Both the position numbers and the translations under genes were made by a program. A stretch of 64,000 bases of DNA, taken from the NCBI RefSeq assembly GCF_049747295.1, contig NZ_JBMHJM010000001.1:868001-932000 (forward strand), read 5' to 3'. This stretch comes from Afipia sp049747295 (lineage in GTDB: Bacteria > Pseudomonadota > Alphaproteobacteria > Rhizobiales > Xanthobacteraceae). Shown here piece after piece: positions 8,684 through 17,813 of this stretch. Within the stretch, counting starts at the first letter, position 1; each line of letters starts with the position of its first letter. The notes below the pieces were generated by a model. It did no database searches, was not told where the DNA came from, and was given only the letters and a program-made list of their open reading frames with translations.

Positions 8684-9510
8684 GACCGCACCTTCTTTCG
8701 CGCCGCCAACACAACTGACTCCTTCATCGGGTTGTAGTATCTAAAATAGATCTTCGGGTGCCGCAGCATTGTCAGCGCATGGCGCGGTGTGACGGCCATG
8801 GAGGTTGTGGCGCTGAAATCATAAAGCTCGAAGCCGGCGCGGCGCAGCGCGCGCATGACACCCCAGTTGGTGCGATAGAAGATCGAAGTCTCGAAATAGC
8901 TCGGATCGCGTCCCTGACGGCGCAGATAGCCGCTGGCAAGGTAACGCGGGAAAAGCGGATACCATGGCACCTGGTAATGCGCCTCGTCGCGGAACGCGGC
9001 GTAGTTGGGACAGATAATGAAGATGACGCCGCCTGGCTTGAGCAGGCGTGCGGCGAGCGTCAACAACGCATCGCCATCTCCAATATGCTCCAGCACGTTC
9101 CAGAGTGTGATGGCATCGAACGTTCCCTCTTCGGCGACCAGCGCGAGCGCGTCGCCCTGGCGATAGACAACCTTGGCATCGTCCTGTGGCTGCGCGCGCG
9201 AGAGTCGTTGACGCGCGAACTCAACTTCGAACGGCGCGATTTCGATGCCATATGCGTCAAGCCCCAACACCCGAGCGGCCAGCACGAAACCGCCGAAGCC
9301 GCAGCCAATATCCAGGACACGACCGCCGGCCGGTACCGCGCCTGCGACCGTCGGCAACACCTGATCGGCGAATGTCAGCCCGACGTAGTCGTCAATATGC
9401 GCCTTGATCGAATCCTCCGGAAACACGCCGGTATAGAGTGAGCGCAGATAGGCCAGGAGCGCGGCGTCTTCGGCAGGCGTCCGTGCGGGATCGCGAGGGT
9501 TACCTTGCAT
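8680..9510 (-). CDS. SAM-dependent methyltransferase
   Basis: A 276-residue class I methyltransferase. Motif I VLDIGCGFGGF lies near residue 70, the acidic loop reads AYGIEIAPFEVEFAR, and FDAITLWNVLEHI is the post-motif characteristic of UbiG-like glycan methyltransferases. The ATG at 9510 forms a TGATG overlap with the preceding stop, and a GTG just before it is less likely. The gene continues the pattern of coupled methyltransferases; the methylated residue is unknown. Confidence 0.86.
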   Translation of the reverse strand: MQGNPRDPARTPAEDAALLAYLRSLYTGVFPEDSIKAHIDDYVGLTFADQVLPTVAGAVPAGGRVLDIGCGFGGFVLAARVLGLDAYGIEIAPFEVEFARQRLSRAQPQDDAKVVYRQGDALALVAEEGTFDAITLWNVLEHIGDGDALLTLAARLLKPGGVIFIICPNYAAFRDEAHYQVPWYPLFPRYLASGYLRRQGRDPSYFETSIFYRTNWGVMRALRRAGFELYDFSATTSMAVTPRHALTMLRHPKIYFRYYNPMKESVVLAARKKVRS

Positions 9511-10292
9511 CACGTAGTAGCCTTTTCACACAAAAGGACATGCCGGAAGGCGAAGCGGCGCAGTAACGGCAACGACGAAATCCACTCATCGAGCATGCGG
9601 CCCTGGATGCGAATCGCCAGCAGCCGCGTCCACACCGGATGCAGCAGCGGCTTGAGCCACCACGGGCGATCGCCCCACATGGGCAGAATTTGAAAGCAGC
9701 GGTGTTCGACGATGGTCAGCCCACTGGCGAGGCATGCGGCCTGCATCTCGTCCAAGGTCACATGGCATGACACCGCCAGTTCGGGATAATAGCTGCACAC
9801 GACCGTGTTAAGCGAAGGTCGCGCGCCAAGATCGAGGACGCAGCGTCCGCCGGGCCGCAGGACACGTGCGATTTCGGCAAGAACTTCACCGAGCGCCGGA
9901 ATATAGTACAGAGCCGACAGTGAATAGAGCGCATCTACGCTTCCGCTCGCCAGCGGAATAGCTCGCGCGTTGGCACAAGCCCAGGATAGGTGAAGGTCGC
10001 CATTCGCACGTCCGCTACGCTCGGCGTGCTGCAGAAACGGTTCACTAAAATCAAGGCCGATTGCGACGGCGCGATTAGCGGCCGTGGCTTGCAGACTTGC
10101 GCCCGCCCCGCAACACAGATCAACGAGAACGTCACCCGGACATTGGCGCGATACCATGTCGAGTTTGAGTTGCAGCATCCGCGACGAATAGTCTTTCGCG
10201 TCAGTCTCCACGCGCGCGCAAATCGTTCGTGCGTCGTAGGCCTCGCCGCTGTACTTGCGACGGTTCTCGGCTTCGATGAACTCGGTGTTCAT
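9510..10292 (-). CDS. SAM-dependent methyltransferase
   Basis: A 260-residue class I methyltransferase with motif I VLVDLCCGAGASLQ near residue 55, acidic loop AIGLDFSEPFLQHA, and ASGSVDALYSLSALYYIP, a variant post-motif. The VDLCCGAG spelling with two Cys replaces the commoner DIGCGxG, so this enzyme is diverged from its neighbours rather than a recent duplicate. The C-terminal region (about 100 residues) is family-specific. It overlaps the FemAB/DegT fusion gene by 4 bp. Confidence 0.84.
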   Translation of the reverse strand: MNTEFIEAENRRKYSGEAYDARTICARVETDAKDYSSRMLQLKLDMVSRQCPGDVLVDLCCGAGASLQATAANRAVAIGLDFSEPFLQHAERSGRANGDLHLSWACANARAIPLASGSVDALYSLSALYYIPALGEVLAEIARVLRPGGRCVLDLGARPSLNTVVCSYYPELAVSCHVTLDEMQAACLASGLTIVEHRCFQILPMWGDRPWWLKPLLHPVWTRLLAIRIQGRMLDEWISSLPLLRRFAFRHVLLCEKATT

Positions 10293-12643
10293 GTTGCCCG
10301 CGCCAACGCGTTGCCGAGCGCGCGCTCGATACGCTGCAGCTCCCGCTCGGTGAGATTGGGACGGATCGGGATATTGAACACGCGGCCCGTCAGCCCTTCG
10401 GTGAAATGGAGCGGACGTCGTGCATAAGCGGTTGCGAAATCACGCGTATGCAGCGGCAGGTACATCGGCTCGATCTCGATACCCTGCGCCGCCATTGACC
10501 GCGTCAGGCGGTCGGCAACCGCCTTCGTCAGGCAGGTCACGGTCAGCTTGGTATGAAGGTGTCCTCGCTCGGCTTGTGTGCGGACGAGATGGTCACGGGT
10601 CGACAGCACCTTGCGCATCCGACGACCGGACTGGCCACGATTGCTGATAATCTCGGATAGTTTGTCAAGTTGCACCAAGGCCAAGCGCGCGTCGATGTCG
10701 CTGATCAGACGGCTACCGTACTGAGTGTACAACTGCTGCGGCAAAGGCGCCGGTGGACGGCCCGACGTTTGAAAGTATCCGGTCCGGAAATGTCGGTAGC
10801 GCGCGGCAGCGGCCGCGGGATCGTCGAGCTGCCAAAGTGCGGCCGCAGCGCGCACGTCATCGGCAAAGCGGCGGCTCGCAAGCGCACCGCCGGCGGTCGC
10901 CATCGCGGTCTTGCCGAGCCCAAGGGAGAAAATCTGGAAATCGGCATCCGATGCGAGGCCAGCTCCGAGCGAATGGCAACAGTCCTCAACCACTGCGATT
11001 CCGTGCCGGCCAGCAGCTGCGACCACTGGCGCGGTATCCATCCGGCAGCCGCAAAGATGAACCGCGATGCAAGCCAACACATCGGGCCCCATTTGGGCGA
11101 TCATGTCGGCGCTGTCCGGCAGCAAATCCCGATCGACTTCGACGAAGTCCGGTACAAGACCGAGATTAACGATCGGATCATACAAGCCGCGGCATGAATA
11201 CGAAGGCAGTAACACCCGCCGCCGCCCGGGATTTTGCGCGGCTACGACCGACAAGGCCAATTGCAGCGCGGAGCGTCCGCTGCTGGTCAAGACAATGGCA
11301 GCGTCCTCCTTCACAGCGCCGGCTGACCGCAAGGCTCGCTCAAGTGCGACGCGCGTGGAAGCGTCTGTCGGCGCAGCCGACGCCCTGTCTTCGGCCGCAT
11401 CCCACAAGGGGCGCATGAAAGGAATACGGCCAATCGAGGCGACTTTGACTGCTTGCGTGGCGGCCGCCGCCCGCCGCGGAGCGCCCCTTACCGTTCTGTA
11501 TACGGCCAGGGCGACCGATTTCACGCGTGCGGCGTTGCGATCGCCAACAATGACCGCGGACAGGCGATAGCTCACGCGTAACCATTCGAGCAGCAACGAA
11601 GAGAACTTGGTGTCGATTGGCGGTGATGGCGATGCTGATGCACTGGTGCTTGGCCGCGACAGGGACAGCGTGCCGCGGAAGTTGCGGCGCGTCGTGCCGC
11701 CAAATTTCGACTTGAATACCGTCAGGCCACGTTCCTTGCCCGCCGAAACGCCTGGAAACACTTCGCCAATTTCATACCAGCGACGGCCCGCGGCCTTGGC
11801 GCCCAGAATGGAATGCCAGAACAATAAATAGTTCGCTCCGGAGTCCAGCCCTGCTGCCGTCGAGCAACCCATATGGTACTGGCAACCGCTCGCGGTGCAA
11901 AGATCGCTGTGAAACGCGACGATGGTGCCGTCACGGTCGCGTGCCGCCCACAATACGACGTGGCTTGCGTCGAGATGACGCGCAACACCGGAAAAATACT
12001 CCCGCTGATGCGGCATCACACCGGTTCGCTGATAGGTTTCGCAGTGGATCTCATAGTAGCGATCGAGCGCTTCAGACCAGGCGATTGACCCCACAGAAAG
12101 GCCGTCGGTCTGCGCACGCTTGATTTTTTGGCGAGCATCCTGCGACAGCTGCGCGCGGATCGCCTCTTCACTGAGTGCAAGATCAAGAACCCGGCTATGG
12201 CCCGATACATCGCTGATACCAAAGACGAGCAGCGGGTTGACGCCGTTTTGGCTTTCCAGCGCCGTTCGACACACCGGGCTAAGGCCGAAATCGACCCGCT
12301 CCGCTCCTACCTGCACCGCTCGCCGTCTAATTTCATCAAACGCCGCTTGCAGGATATGATGCCGTTCTCCGTCAGCCAGACCGTCGGCGAGCGTGGGCAT
12401 GGTGGAGCCCCAACCACTGCACGCCAGCCTTCGTTCGGCTGTCACCTCATGCAACGGGACCACGGCCACCAGACGATTCGACTGTCTGATGGCGAAGCTT
12501 TCATCACGCAGCCCCCAGCGAGGCACATCCGTAATAAGGTCTAGCCAACCTGAAAGCGCAAATACCCATCCGTCGGGCGACGTAGCCGCAACAGCATCCC
12601 ATTCGCTGTGGACGACGTCACGCCGTTCGACAATTTCGGTCAT
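10289..12643 (-). CDS. Fusion protein: FemAB-like GNAT acyltransferase plus DegT/DnrJ/EryC1 aminotransferase
   Basis: Counted from the ATG at 12643, 27 bp after the upstream gene, the product has 784 residues. Residues about 1-330 resemble FemAB/BioF2-like GNAT acyltransferases (LSQDARQKIKRAQTDGLSV, YYEIHCETYQRTG, ANYLLFWHSILGAKAAG, YEIGEVFPG, FKSKFGG). A low-complexity Ser/Pro linker follows. Residues about 400-784 form a PLP sugar aminotransferase: VLTSSGRSALQLAL, PSYSC, VVEDCCHSLGA with the PLP-contacting Asp near 554, and SLGLGKTAMATAGG with the candidate Schiff-base Lys near 578. One chain could aminate a nucleotide-linked keto sugar and then acylate the new amine. That order is inference. 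The fusion lies in one open frame without a stop. Confidence 0.82.
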   Translation of the reverse strand: MTEIVERRDVVHSEWDAVAATSPDGWVFALSGWLDLITDVPRWGLRDESFAIRQSNRLVAVVPLHEVTAERRLACSGWGSTMPTLADGLADGERHHILQAAFDEIRRRAVQVGAERVDFGLSPVCRTALESQNGVNPLLVFGISDVSGHSRVLDLALSEEAIRAQLSQDARQKIKRAQTDGLSVGSIAWSEALDRYYEIHCETYQRTGVMPHQREYFSGVARHLDASHVVLWAARDRDGTIVAFHSDLCTASGCQYHMGCSTAAGLDSGANYLLFWHSILGAKAAGRRWYEIGEVFPGVSAGKERGLTVFKSKFGGTTRRNFRGTLSLSRPSTSASASPSPPIDTKFSSLLLEWLRVSYRLSAVIVGDRNAARVKSVALAVYRTVRGAPRRAAAATQAVKVASIGRIPFMRPLWDAAEDRASAAPTDASTRVALERALRSAGAVKEDAAIVLTSSGRSALQLALSVVAAQNPGRRRVLLPSYSCRGLYDPIVNLGLVPDFVEVDRDLLPDSADMIAQMGPDVLACIAVHLCGCRMDTAPVVAAAGRHGIAVVEDCCHSLGAGLASDADFQIFSLGLGKTAMATAGGALASRRFADDVRAAAALWQLDDPAAAAARYRHFRTGYFQTSGRPPAPLPQQLYTQYGSRLISDIDARLALVQLDKLSEIISNRGQSGRRMRKVLSTRDHLVRTQAERGHLHTKLTVTCLTKAVADRLTRSMAAQGIEIEPMYLPLHTRDFATAYARRPLHFTEGLTGRVFNIPIRPNLTERELQRIERALGNALARAT

Positions 12644-12669
12644 TGGCCGAGCCAATTTCCCGGTTCGCT

Positions 12670-13389
12670 TCAGATTTTCTGCAGAATAATGCAAAACACG
12701 TTCGCTATCTGGCGATATTTGTATCCAGCCATGCAGCGCTTTTGGTACGGCCAATGGTCGACGAAATTGAGCCCATTCAATCCGCATCCAAACACTCCGA
12801 TTTGGCGCAAGCCGAATGGTCGGGCCATGCGCTCAAGATCGCTTGCGGAGTATTCTTTGAAATGTTGCGGATCGACCAAAATGCGAGGCTTCAATGTCGC
12901 AAGCCTAACAAGGTTATGCAGTCTGTTGACGTTCGGCGTGGCGATAGCGACTACACCGCCCGGACGGCAGACGCGCGCGCACATCGCCAAAAAGTCTTCC
13001 GGAGTGTCGAGATGTTCGATCACCTGGAAACTGGCGACGAGGTCGTATTGAGTGTCTGCCGGCAATTCCCGCAGGTCGGCGACCCATCGCTTGACCTTGG
13101 GGTGAGGATAGGAAATTTCTGCGCGCTCAATGCTCTTAGACGAATAATCGATAGCATCGACTCGCTCGACAATATCTGACTCCGCAAACGCCACGTCGTG
13201 AAAGCCACACCCGCAGCCGACATCGAGAATGGTGCACGGCGACGTCAGCTCAAGCAGCCGTGCCACCTCGAACCGGCGCATGTAGTCCCATTCATCCGAT
13301 TTGTAGGTTTCCCAGTCATCAGTGATCAACGTATCGAAGAACTCGCGCTGGTCGGATACGTAATGCGGGTATTTCTCTTGTGCGTTCAT
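12670..13389 (-). CDS. SAM-dependent methyltransferase, UbiG-like
   Basis: A 239-residue class I methyltransferase. Motif I is TILDVGCGCGFHDVA near residue 55, the acidic loop VDAIDYSSKSIERA, then YDLVASFQVIEHLDTPEDFL, the signature Q/E-VIEHL of the UbiG/Methyltransf_23 group. Asp and His of such motifs usually position the substrate. It is separated from the next gene start by 27 bp and lies 48 bp downstream of another methyltransferase. It probably methylates the same glycan or its lipid carrier end. Confidence 0.86.
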   Translation of the reverse strand: MNAQEKYPHYVSDQREFFDTLITDDWETYKSDEWDYMRRFEVARLLELTSPCTILDVGCGCGFHDVAFAESDIVERVDAIDYSSKSIERAEISYPHPKVKRWVADLRELPADTQYDLVASFQVIEHLDTPEDFLAMCARVCRPGGVVAIATPNVNRLHNLVRLATLKPRILVDPQHFKEYSASDLERMARPFGLRQIGVFGCGLNGLNFVDHWPYQKRCMAGYKYRQIANVFCIILQKI

Positions 13390-13437
13390 AGGTAAGCCTC
13401 TTGCATCCTCCTGAAATATTTCTCGATCTGATGACTA

Positions 13438-14370
13438 TCAGCGAGGCTTGCGACCCACAATAAATTGTCGCGTTCCAATCATCTTTAAGACACTGACGTT
13501 CATGGGCAACGATTCCTTAAATCTCAAGAATCTCTCAAACAGCGGCAAGTGAATGCTCCAGCCGCGCCCCTCTAAGAAGCGAGAAAACTTCAAGGACCAC
13601 TGCGTCTCCAATTGGAACAAGCAGCTCCATTGACGAAACTCTGAAAGCTCTTCCTTCTCAAGCCAACTCCGAAGAACGTGCGGCCGCAGCGCCGGATGAG
13701 CCGGTAGCATCTCTTCCCAATAGTCAGCGGCGTTTAATGCCTTTCGCAAGAAACCGCGCCCGCCTGAATTCTTGAGAAGAGGAAACAATTGAGATGGATA
13801 CAAATACAACATCGGACATGGGGTCGAAATGCAAACAAGACCGCCGGGCTTTACCCATTCGCAAAGCCTTCTGACATGTTCTATCGGATCGTCCAAATGC
13901 TCGATGACCTCCGAGGAGATCACACAGTCTGCAAATCCAGGCTCAAATAAATCAGCGGTGACCGGCACTTGATAAAGATTGACGTGGGGAAATTTATCGA
14001 CCGGGAGGTACTTCCTGGCAAGCGACAGCTGGTCAGGCATAATATCGAGCCCATGAAATTCTTTACAACCGGACACCCAGCTTTCGACACCAAAACAATC
14101 ACCGCACCCGATGTCCAACACGACTGCGTTTTTGAAATTTTCTCCAAAGCTCGCTGAAAGCAAATTCGAGTATTGAGAGTAAAATTGCTCGTATACGAAT
14201 TTGCGAAATATAAAATCCGCGTGTGACGGGTTGAGACTCGGGTCTTGAATCCGCGCTCGCCAGTCCACGATTTCGCCCATTCTCGGATTGGGATCACTGA
14301 ACTGGGATTTAAGAATCTTTATCCCATCGCGATCTTCCAGATCGGGCTTCGTCGTCAGCATTTGTTCCAT
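13438..14370 (-). CDS. SAM-dependent methyltransferase
   Basis: About 310 residues from the ATG at 14370, chosen because GAGG lies 5 bases before it; an earlier in-frame ATG at 14439 would overlap the wzt gene by 31 bp. Motif I VLDIGCGDCFG follows about 90 residues of N-terminal extension; then GLDIMPDQLSLA and DCVISSEVIEHLDDPIEHV, again the VIEHLD type. The C-terminal third has no recognisable motif. It is the first modification gene after the exporter genes, an arrangement seen where chain-end methylation controls ABC-dependent export. Confidence 0.84.
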   Translation of the reverse strand: MEQMLTTKPDLEDRDGIKILKSQFSDPNPRMGEIVDWRARIQDPSLNPSHADFIFRKFVYEQFYSQYSNLLSASFGENFKNAVVLDIGCGDCFGVESWVSGCKEFHGLDIMPDQLSLARKYLPVDKFPHVNLYQVPVTADLFEPGFADCVISSEVIEHLDDPIEHVRRLCEWVKPGGLVCISTPCPMLYLYPSQLFPLLKNSGGRGFLRKALNAADYWEEMLPAHPALRPHVLRSWLEKEELSEFRQWSCLFQLETQWSLKFSRFLEGRGWSIHLPLFERFLRFKESLPMNVSVLKMIGTRQFIVGRKPR

Positions 14371-14408
14371 TAAGTCCTCGACCGAAGCCTTTGATAGAGA
14401 GAACGACG

Positions 14409-15677
14409 TTAGACGGCAGGACTGCCCGACAGAACCCAATTTGATTTCTGCGCAACAGAGCCCTGATTCTCAGAGAGGCCATGGTACCCAAGGTAGTCTT
14501 GCAACTCGATGCGCACCGTCGTGGCATTCGGTACAGAATCTACTGATACCAACTGCGCCCCGGATCTAGCGAACTCCACAAGGAGCGAGAATTCGTTTCC
14601 GAAAATTCTTAAATCCGGGATGATACATTCGACGATGCCAGCGCCTTTAAGCTCCGAAAGTCCGGTTTCATGGGTGCTGTATAGCGTCATAACCCGATCG
14701 CCGTTGCTGTTGAGAAATAGGATACAGAAGCACGGCGTCGGCTCTCTCCCCACTTGGTAGCCAACTCGGATTCGCATTCCTTCACCGGTACGAAAGACTC
14801 GCGTCGATGTTCCGTCCAACCGGCATGTCTCGATCGAAGTGAGAAGTGGTTCCCGACGATCACCATCGATCCCGTCGCGATCTTTTAGATCGATAAATGA
14901 CGGACCGGTTTCAGGATTGTCGTCGCCTGTTCCGATGCGTTGGACCATGCGCTGATAGATCGTCATCGCATCGCGCGCCGATCCGTGGAACACCGAGCGC
15001 CCTTCCGAAAGCACCATACCGGTCTTGCAAAGGTTGGCGACCGCTAACGGGTTATGGCTGACGAACAGGATGGTGCGCCCGCCGCGCGCGATGCGCTCCA
15101 TATTGTCGAGGCTTTTCTTTCGGAATTCGGCATCGCCGACGGCCAATACCTCATCGAGAATGAGAATGTCGGTGTCGAGATGGGACGCCACCGCATAAGC
15201 AAGCCGCACATACATGCCGCTGGAATAGCGCTTCACCGGCATGTCGATGAAGGGCTCGATCCCGGCGAAATCGATGATCTCGTCAAGCCGCCTGCGAATT
15301 TCTCGCTGCGACATTCCGAGGAGCGAGCCGTTCATCAGGATATTCTCGCGCCCGCTCAAGTCAGGATGAAAGCCGGCGCCGACCTCGAGCAGCGAACCAA
15401 TGCGGCCACGTAGCACCGCGCGGCCGGTCGTCGGCGCCGTCACGCCAGACAGCAACTTCAAGAACGTGCTCTTGCCAGAGCCATTCTTACCGAGGATGCC
15501 AATAATATCGCCGGCTTCCAGCTCAAGATCTATGTCGCGCAATGCCCAGAACATGTCCCGTTCGTCGGCCATCAGACCGAAGAACTCCTTCATGTGCGCA
15601 CGCAACTGGCCGGAGCCTGGATGCGGCTTCCGATATGCCTTGCCCAGGCCCTGGACCAAAACGGTAGACTGAGTCAT
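14409..15677 (-). CDS. wzt: Wzt-type ABC transporter ATPase with C-terminal glycan-binding extension
   Basis: A 422-residue ATPase powering export of a lipid-linked polysaccharide. The nucleotide-binding domain has Walker A GILGKNGSGKST near residue 65, the family signature YSSGMYVRLAYAVA, and Walker B TDILILDEVLAVGDAEF. The last roughly 170 residues form a beta-rich domain (FRTGEGMRIRVGYQV, FCILFLNSNGDRVMTLY) as in Wzt of E. coli O9a, where that domain recognises the modified chain end before export. The ATG overlaps the wzm stop (ATGA). The six methyltransferases nearby are candidates for making the recognised end mark; that is inference. Confidence 0.9.
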   Translation of the reverse strand: MTQSTVLVQGLGKAYRKPHPGSGQLRAHMKEFFGLMADERDMFWALRDIDLELEAGDIIGILGKNGSGKSTFLKLLSGVTAPTTGRAVLRGRIGSLLEVGAGFHPDLSGRENILMNGSLLGMSQREIRRRLDEIIDFAGIEPFIDMPVKRYSSGMYVRLAYAVASHLDTDILILDEVLAVGDAEFRKKSLDNMERIARGGRTILFVSHNPLAVANLCKTGMVLSEGRSVFHGSARDAMTIYQRMVQRIGTGDDNPETGPSFIDLKDRDGIDGDRREPLLTSIETCRLDGTSTRVFRTGEGMRIRVGYQVGREPTPCFCILFLNSNGDRVMTLYSTHETGLSELKGAGIVECIIPDLRIFGNEFSLLVEFARSGAQLVSVDSVPNATTVRIELQDYLGYHGLSENQGSVAQKSNWVLSGSPAV

Positions 15678-16534
15678 TGCACGTCCACCGACAGCCGTTC
15701 GAAGCGATTGAAAATGAATAGTCCGCTGATGAATAGCGAAACCACCAGCACCAGTGAGACATAGAACTGCGGCGTGATGTGCAGGTCGCGCCCAAGCAGG
15801 GCCCAACGGAAGAATTCAATCGACCAATAGAGAGGATTCAGCTCGTAATAAGGCCTCAACACCGCGGGCACCTGTTCAGGACTGTAAATGATTGGCGAGC
15901 CATACATCACAATCTGCACCCCGATGCCGATGATGTGACGCAAGTCCCGCAGTCGCACCACGAGCGAGGCTGTCCACAGGCCGATGCCCATGGCTGTGAG
16001 AGCGGGTATGAGCATGACGAAAGGCAGCAGGAAAACGGCCGGGCCCGGGATATAGCCGTAAGCCACCGAGAGAAGGATCAGCACCAGCAAGTTCACCGCT
16101 ACGTCGACAGCATCGCGCACCACTGCGCTGATCGGCAAGAGAAGACGTGGAAAGTAAACCTTTGAAATCAACCCCATGTTTTCGCGCAAACAGTCGGCAG
16201 AACTATCAACCGCTTTGCGAAACAACAGGAAGGGGACCAAACCAGAAAAAACAAACAGCGGATAGGGAAACCCTTCCGAGGGCAACCGCAGTACCAAGCC
16301 GAAGACGACGAACATGATGCCGATTTGAGCCAATGGCTCGAGTACCATCCACAACACGCCGAGCGCCATCTGCCGATAGCGGACAGCGAGAGCACGCCAC
16401 AGCAAAACACGCAGGAGTTCGCGATACTGCCAAACTTGAACGAATCCCACCCCCCAGCCCTGGGTCGGCTCAATGATCGTTTCCTTCAAAGGCCTTTCGG
16501 GATTTGCATCCGCAGGCATGGCTATTTCCGACAT
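15674..16534 (-). CDS. wzm: Wzm-type ABC-2 transporter permease
   Basis: About 286 residues from the ATG at 16534; longer in-frame starts at 16564 and 16612 exist but extend into what looks like leader. The protein has the ABC-2 polysaccharide export layout: an N-terminal amphipathic segment (WQYRELLRVLLWRALAVRYRQ), then about six membrane helices including WMVLEPLAQIGIMFVVFGLVL, PYPLFVFSGLVPFLLFRKAV and FYVSLVLVVSLFISGLFIF. It forms the channel through which the finished lipid-linked glycan crosses the inner membrane, with Wzt as ATPase. It lies 93 bp downstream of the NusG-like gene. Confidence 0.9.
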   Translation of the reverse strand: MSEIAMPADANPERPLKETIIEPTQGWGVGFVQVWQYRELLRVLLWRALAVRYRQMALGVLWMVLEPLAQIGIMFVVFGLVLRLPSEGFPYPLFVFSGLVPFLLFRKAVDSSADCLRENMGLISKVYFPRLLLPISAVVRDAVDVAVNLLVLILLSVAYGYIPGPAVFLLPFVMLIPALTAMGIGLWTASLVVRLRDLRHIIGIGVQIVMYGSPIIYSPEQVPAVLRPYYELNPLYWSIEFFRWALLGRDLHITPQFYVSLVLVVSLFISGLFIFNRFERLSVDVQ

Positions 16535-16627
16535 TGTTCCACCGCTTACCTCGCGATCGCACATGCTACCGCACTCCGGGTGAATCATATCGACCCGGAA
16601 CAAAACCAACATCGCGTCACGCCGCCG

Positions 16628-17143
16628 TTAGACCGCGGCAACAGATTCTGAATCCAGGATCACGCGCGATTTGCGCCCCAGCAGATCGAGCAGGATGGCG
16701 ATACGATCGCCATCTGCCATTCCGTCGACGAGTCCAAGACAGGACGAAAAAACGCCGTCGACGACCCTGACCCGGTCGCCCCTGGAAAATTGCGACGCCT
16801 GGTCCAAGGATACGAAACCGCCCTCATCTTCGCGCTCCCGCAATATGGTGACTACCTGTTCAGGCACCGGCGCCGGTGCGCTGCCATTCGAGACCAAGCG
16901 GATAATCCCGACCGTCGAGGCGATCGAGCGCCAACGTTGCGCGGCCACATCGATAGCAACGAAGAGGTAGCCGGGGAACAGGGGCGTCGGCACGATGTCA
17001 ACTTTACGCGCGTGCCGGCGGCGCTTACGATAACGCGGCAAATAAGTTGCAAAGCCCTGCCGTGAAAGATGATGGACAGCCTTGTTCTCGGCACGCGAAT
17101 GCGTCTGAACAACAAACCATCGCGGCTGTAAATCGGCGGTCAT
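16628..17143 (-). CDS. NusG-family transcription antiterminator (RfaH/LoaP-like paralogue)
   Basis: A 171-residue protein with the NusG layout. The N-terminal NGN domain reads WFVVQTHSRAENKAVHHLSRQGFATYLP, then PLFPGYLFVAID and a loop ending GIIRLVSNG. A C-terminal KOW domain reads GDRVRVVDGVFSSCLGLVDGM. It sits second in a long surface-polysaccharide operon, as specialised NusG paralogues (RfaH, LoaP, UpxY) do. These proteins bind RNA polymerase and prevent premature termination in long operons. The gene overlaps the regulator gene by 4 bp. Housekeeping NusG is unlikely because that normally neighbours secE and ribosomal protein genes. Confidence 0.87.
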   Translation of the reverse strand: MTADLQPRWFVVQTHSRAENKAVHHLSRQGFATYLPRYRKRRRHARKVDIVPTPLFPGYLFVAIDVAAQRWRSIASTVGIIRLVSNGSAPAPVPEQVVTILREREDEGGFVSLDQASQFSRGDRVRVVDGVFSSCLGLVDGMADGDRIAILLDLLGRKSRVILDSESVAAV

Positions 17144-17784
17144 GGCGCAGCCTGCAAATTTCGGGCGATGCGAGCACTCAGCAGCTGGGGCGTAACCACC
17201 CGCGTCTCGCCGAATTCAGCGACCGCTTTGTCGAAGGTTTCGCGCGGCGTCACCAGGTCCGTGACGATTACCGCATCAAAATCATCTGTCACCTGCGCGC
17301 AATCGGGCATGACGGGGAGACCGAGGAATCGTGCGACATTGGCCGCTGGATCGACGACGGCCACGATGGTAACGCCGCCCTCCAGTGCGCAGATTGCGAC
17401 CACCTCGGCGAGGTCCGATTTGCCAACTAAGACGAACCGAGTCTGCCCGCGCTCCCGTGCGGCTCCGATCATAGCGGAGCAGTCCGCCCTCGCCTGGCGA
17501 AAGAAATCGAAAGAGTGCGACAGATAGGCTACTGTTAGGCGGGATTTCTCGGCAAAGCCGAGCGGTGTCAGATAGTAGGCGTAGCGACGCGCTGGCGCCT
17601 GCCGAACCTTGATGAGACCCTTTGTGACACAGCGCTTCAAGTAGGCATTGACGAGGCCTAGCGCGATGCCGAGTTCCGTCGCGACCCGGCGCTGCGATGC
17701 ATCGCCTTCACGATCAAGGAACTCCAGTAGCCCTAGAACGATGCGGGCTTTCTCCGGGCTTTCGTCTTGAAACGTCTCAGTCAT
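17140..17784 (-). CDS. Winged-helix transcriptional regulator with C-terminal Rossmann-like domain
   Basis: A 214-residue first gene of the operon. Residues about 10-75 form a winged helix of the MarR/IclR kind (ASQRRVATELGIALGLVNAYLKRCVTKGLIKV, then RRYAYYLTPLGF). Residues about 105-190 look like a small Rossmann domain (RFVLVGKSDLAEVVAICAL, VTIVAVVDP, FDAVIVTDL), similar to domains that sense nucleotide-sugars or act in sugar acetyltransferases. It may sense a glycan precursor and set operon expression. The palindromic sites 37-83 bp upstream of its ATG are candidate operators for autoregulation. Confidence 0.75.
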   Translation of the reverse strand: MTETFQDESPEKARIVLGLLEFLDREGDASQRRVATELGIALGLVNAYLKRCVTKGLIKVRQAPARRYAYYLTPLGFAEKSRLTVAYLSHSFDFFRQARADCSAMIGAARERGQTRFVLVGKSDLAEVVAICALEGGVTIVAVVDPAANVARFLGLPVMPDCAQVTDDFDAVIVTDLVTPRETFDKAVAEFGETRVVTPQLLSARIARNLQAAP

Positions 17785-17813
17785 CGCCAGTCGCTTGGAT
17801 TGATCGCTACCGT

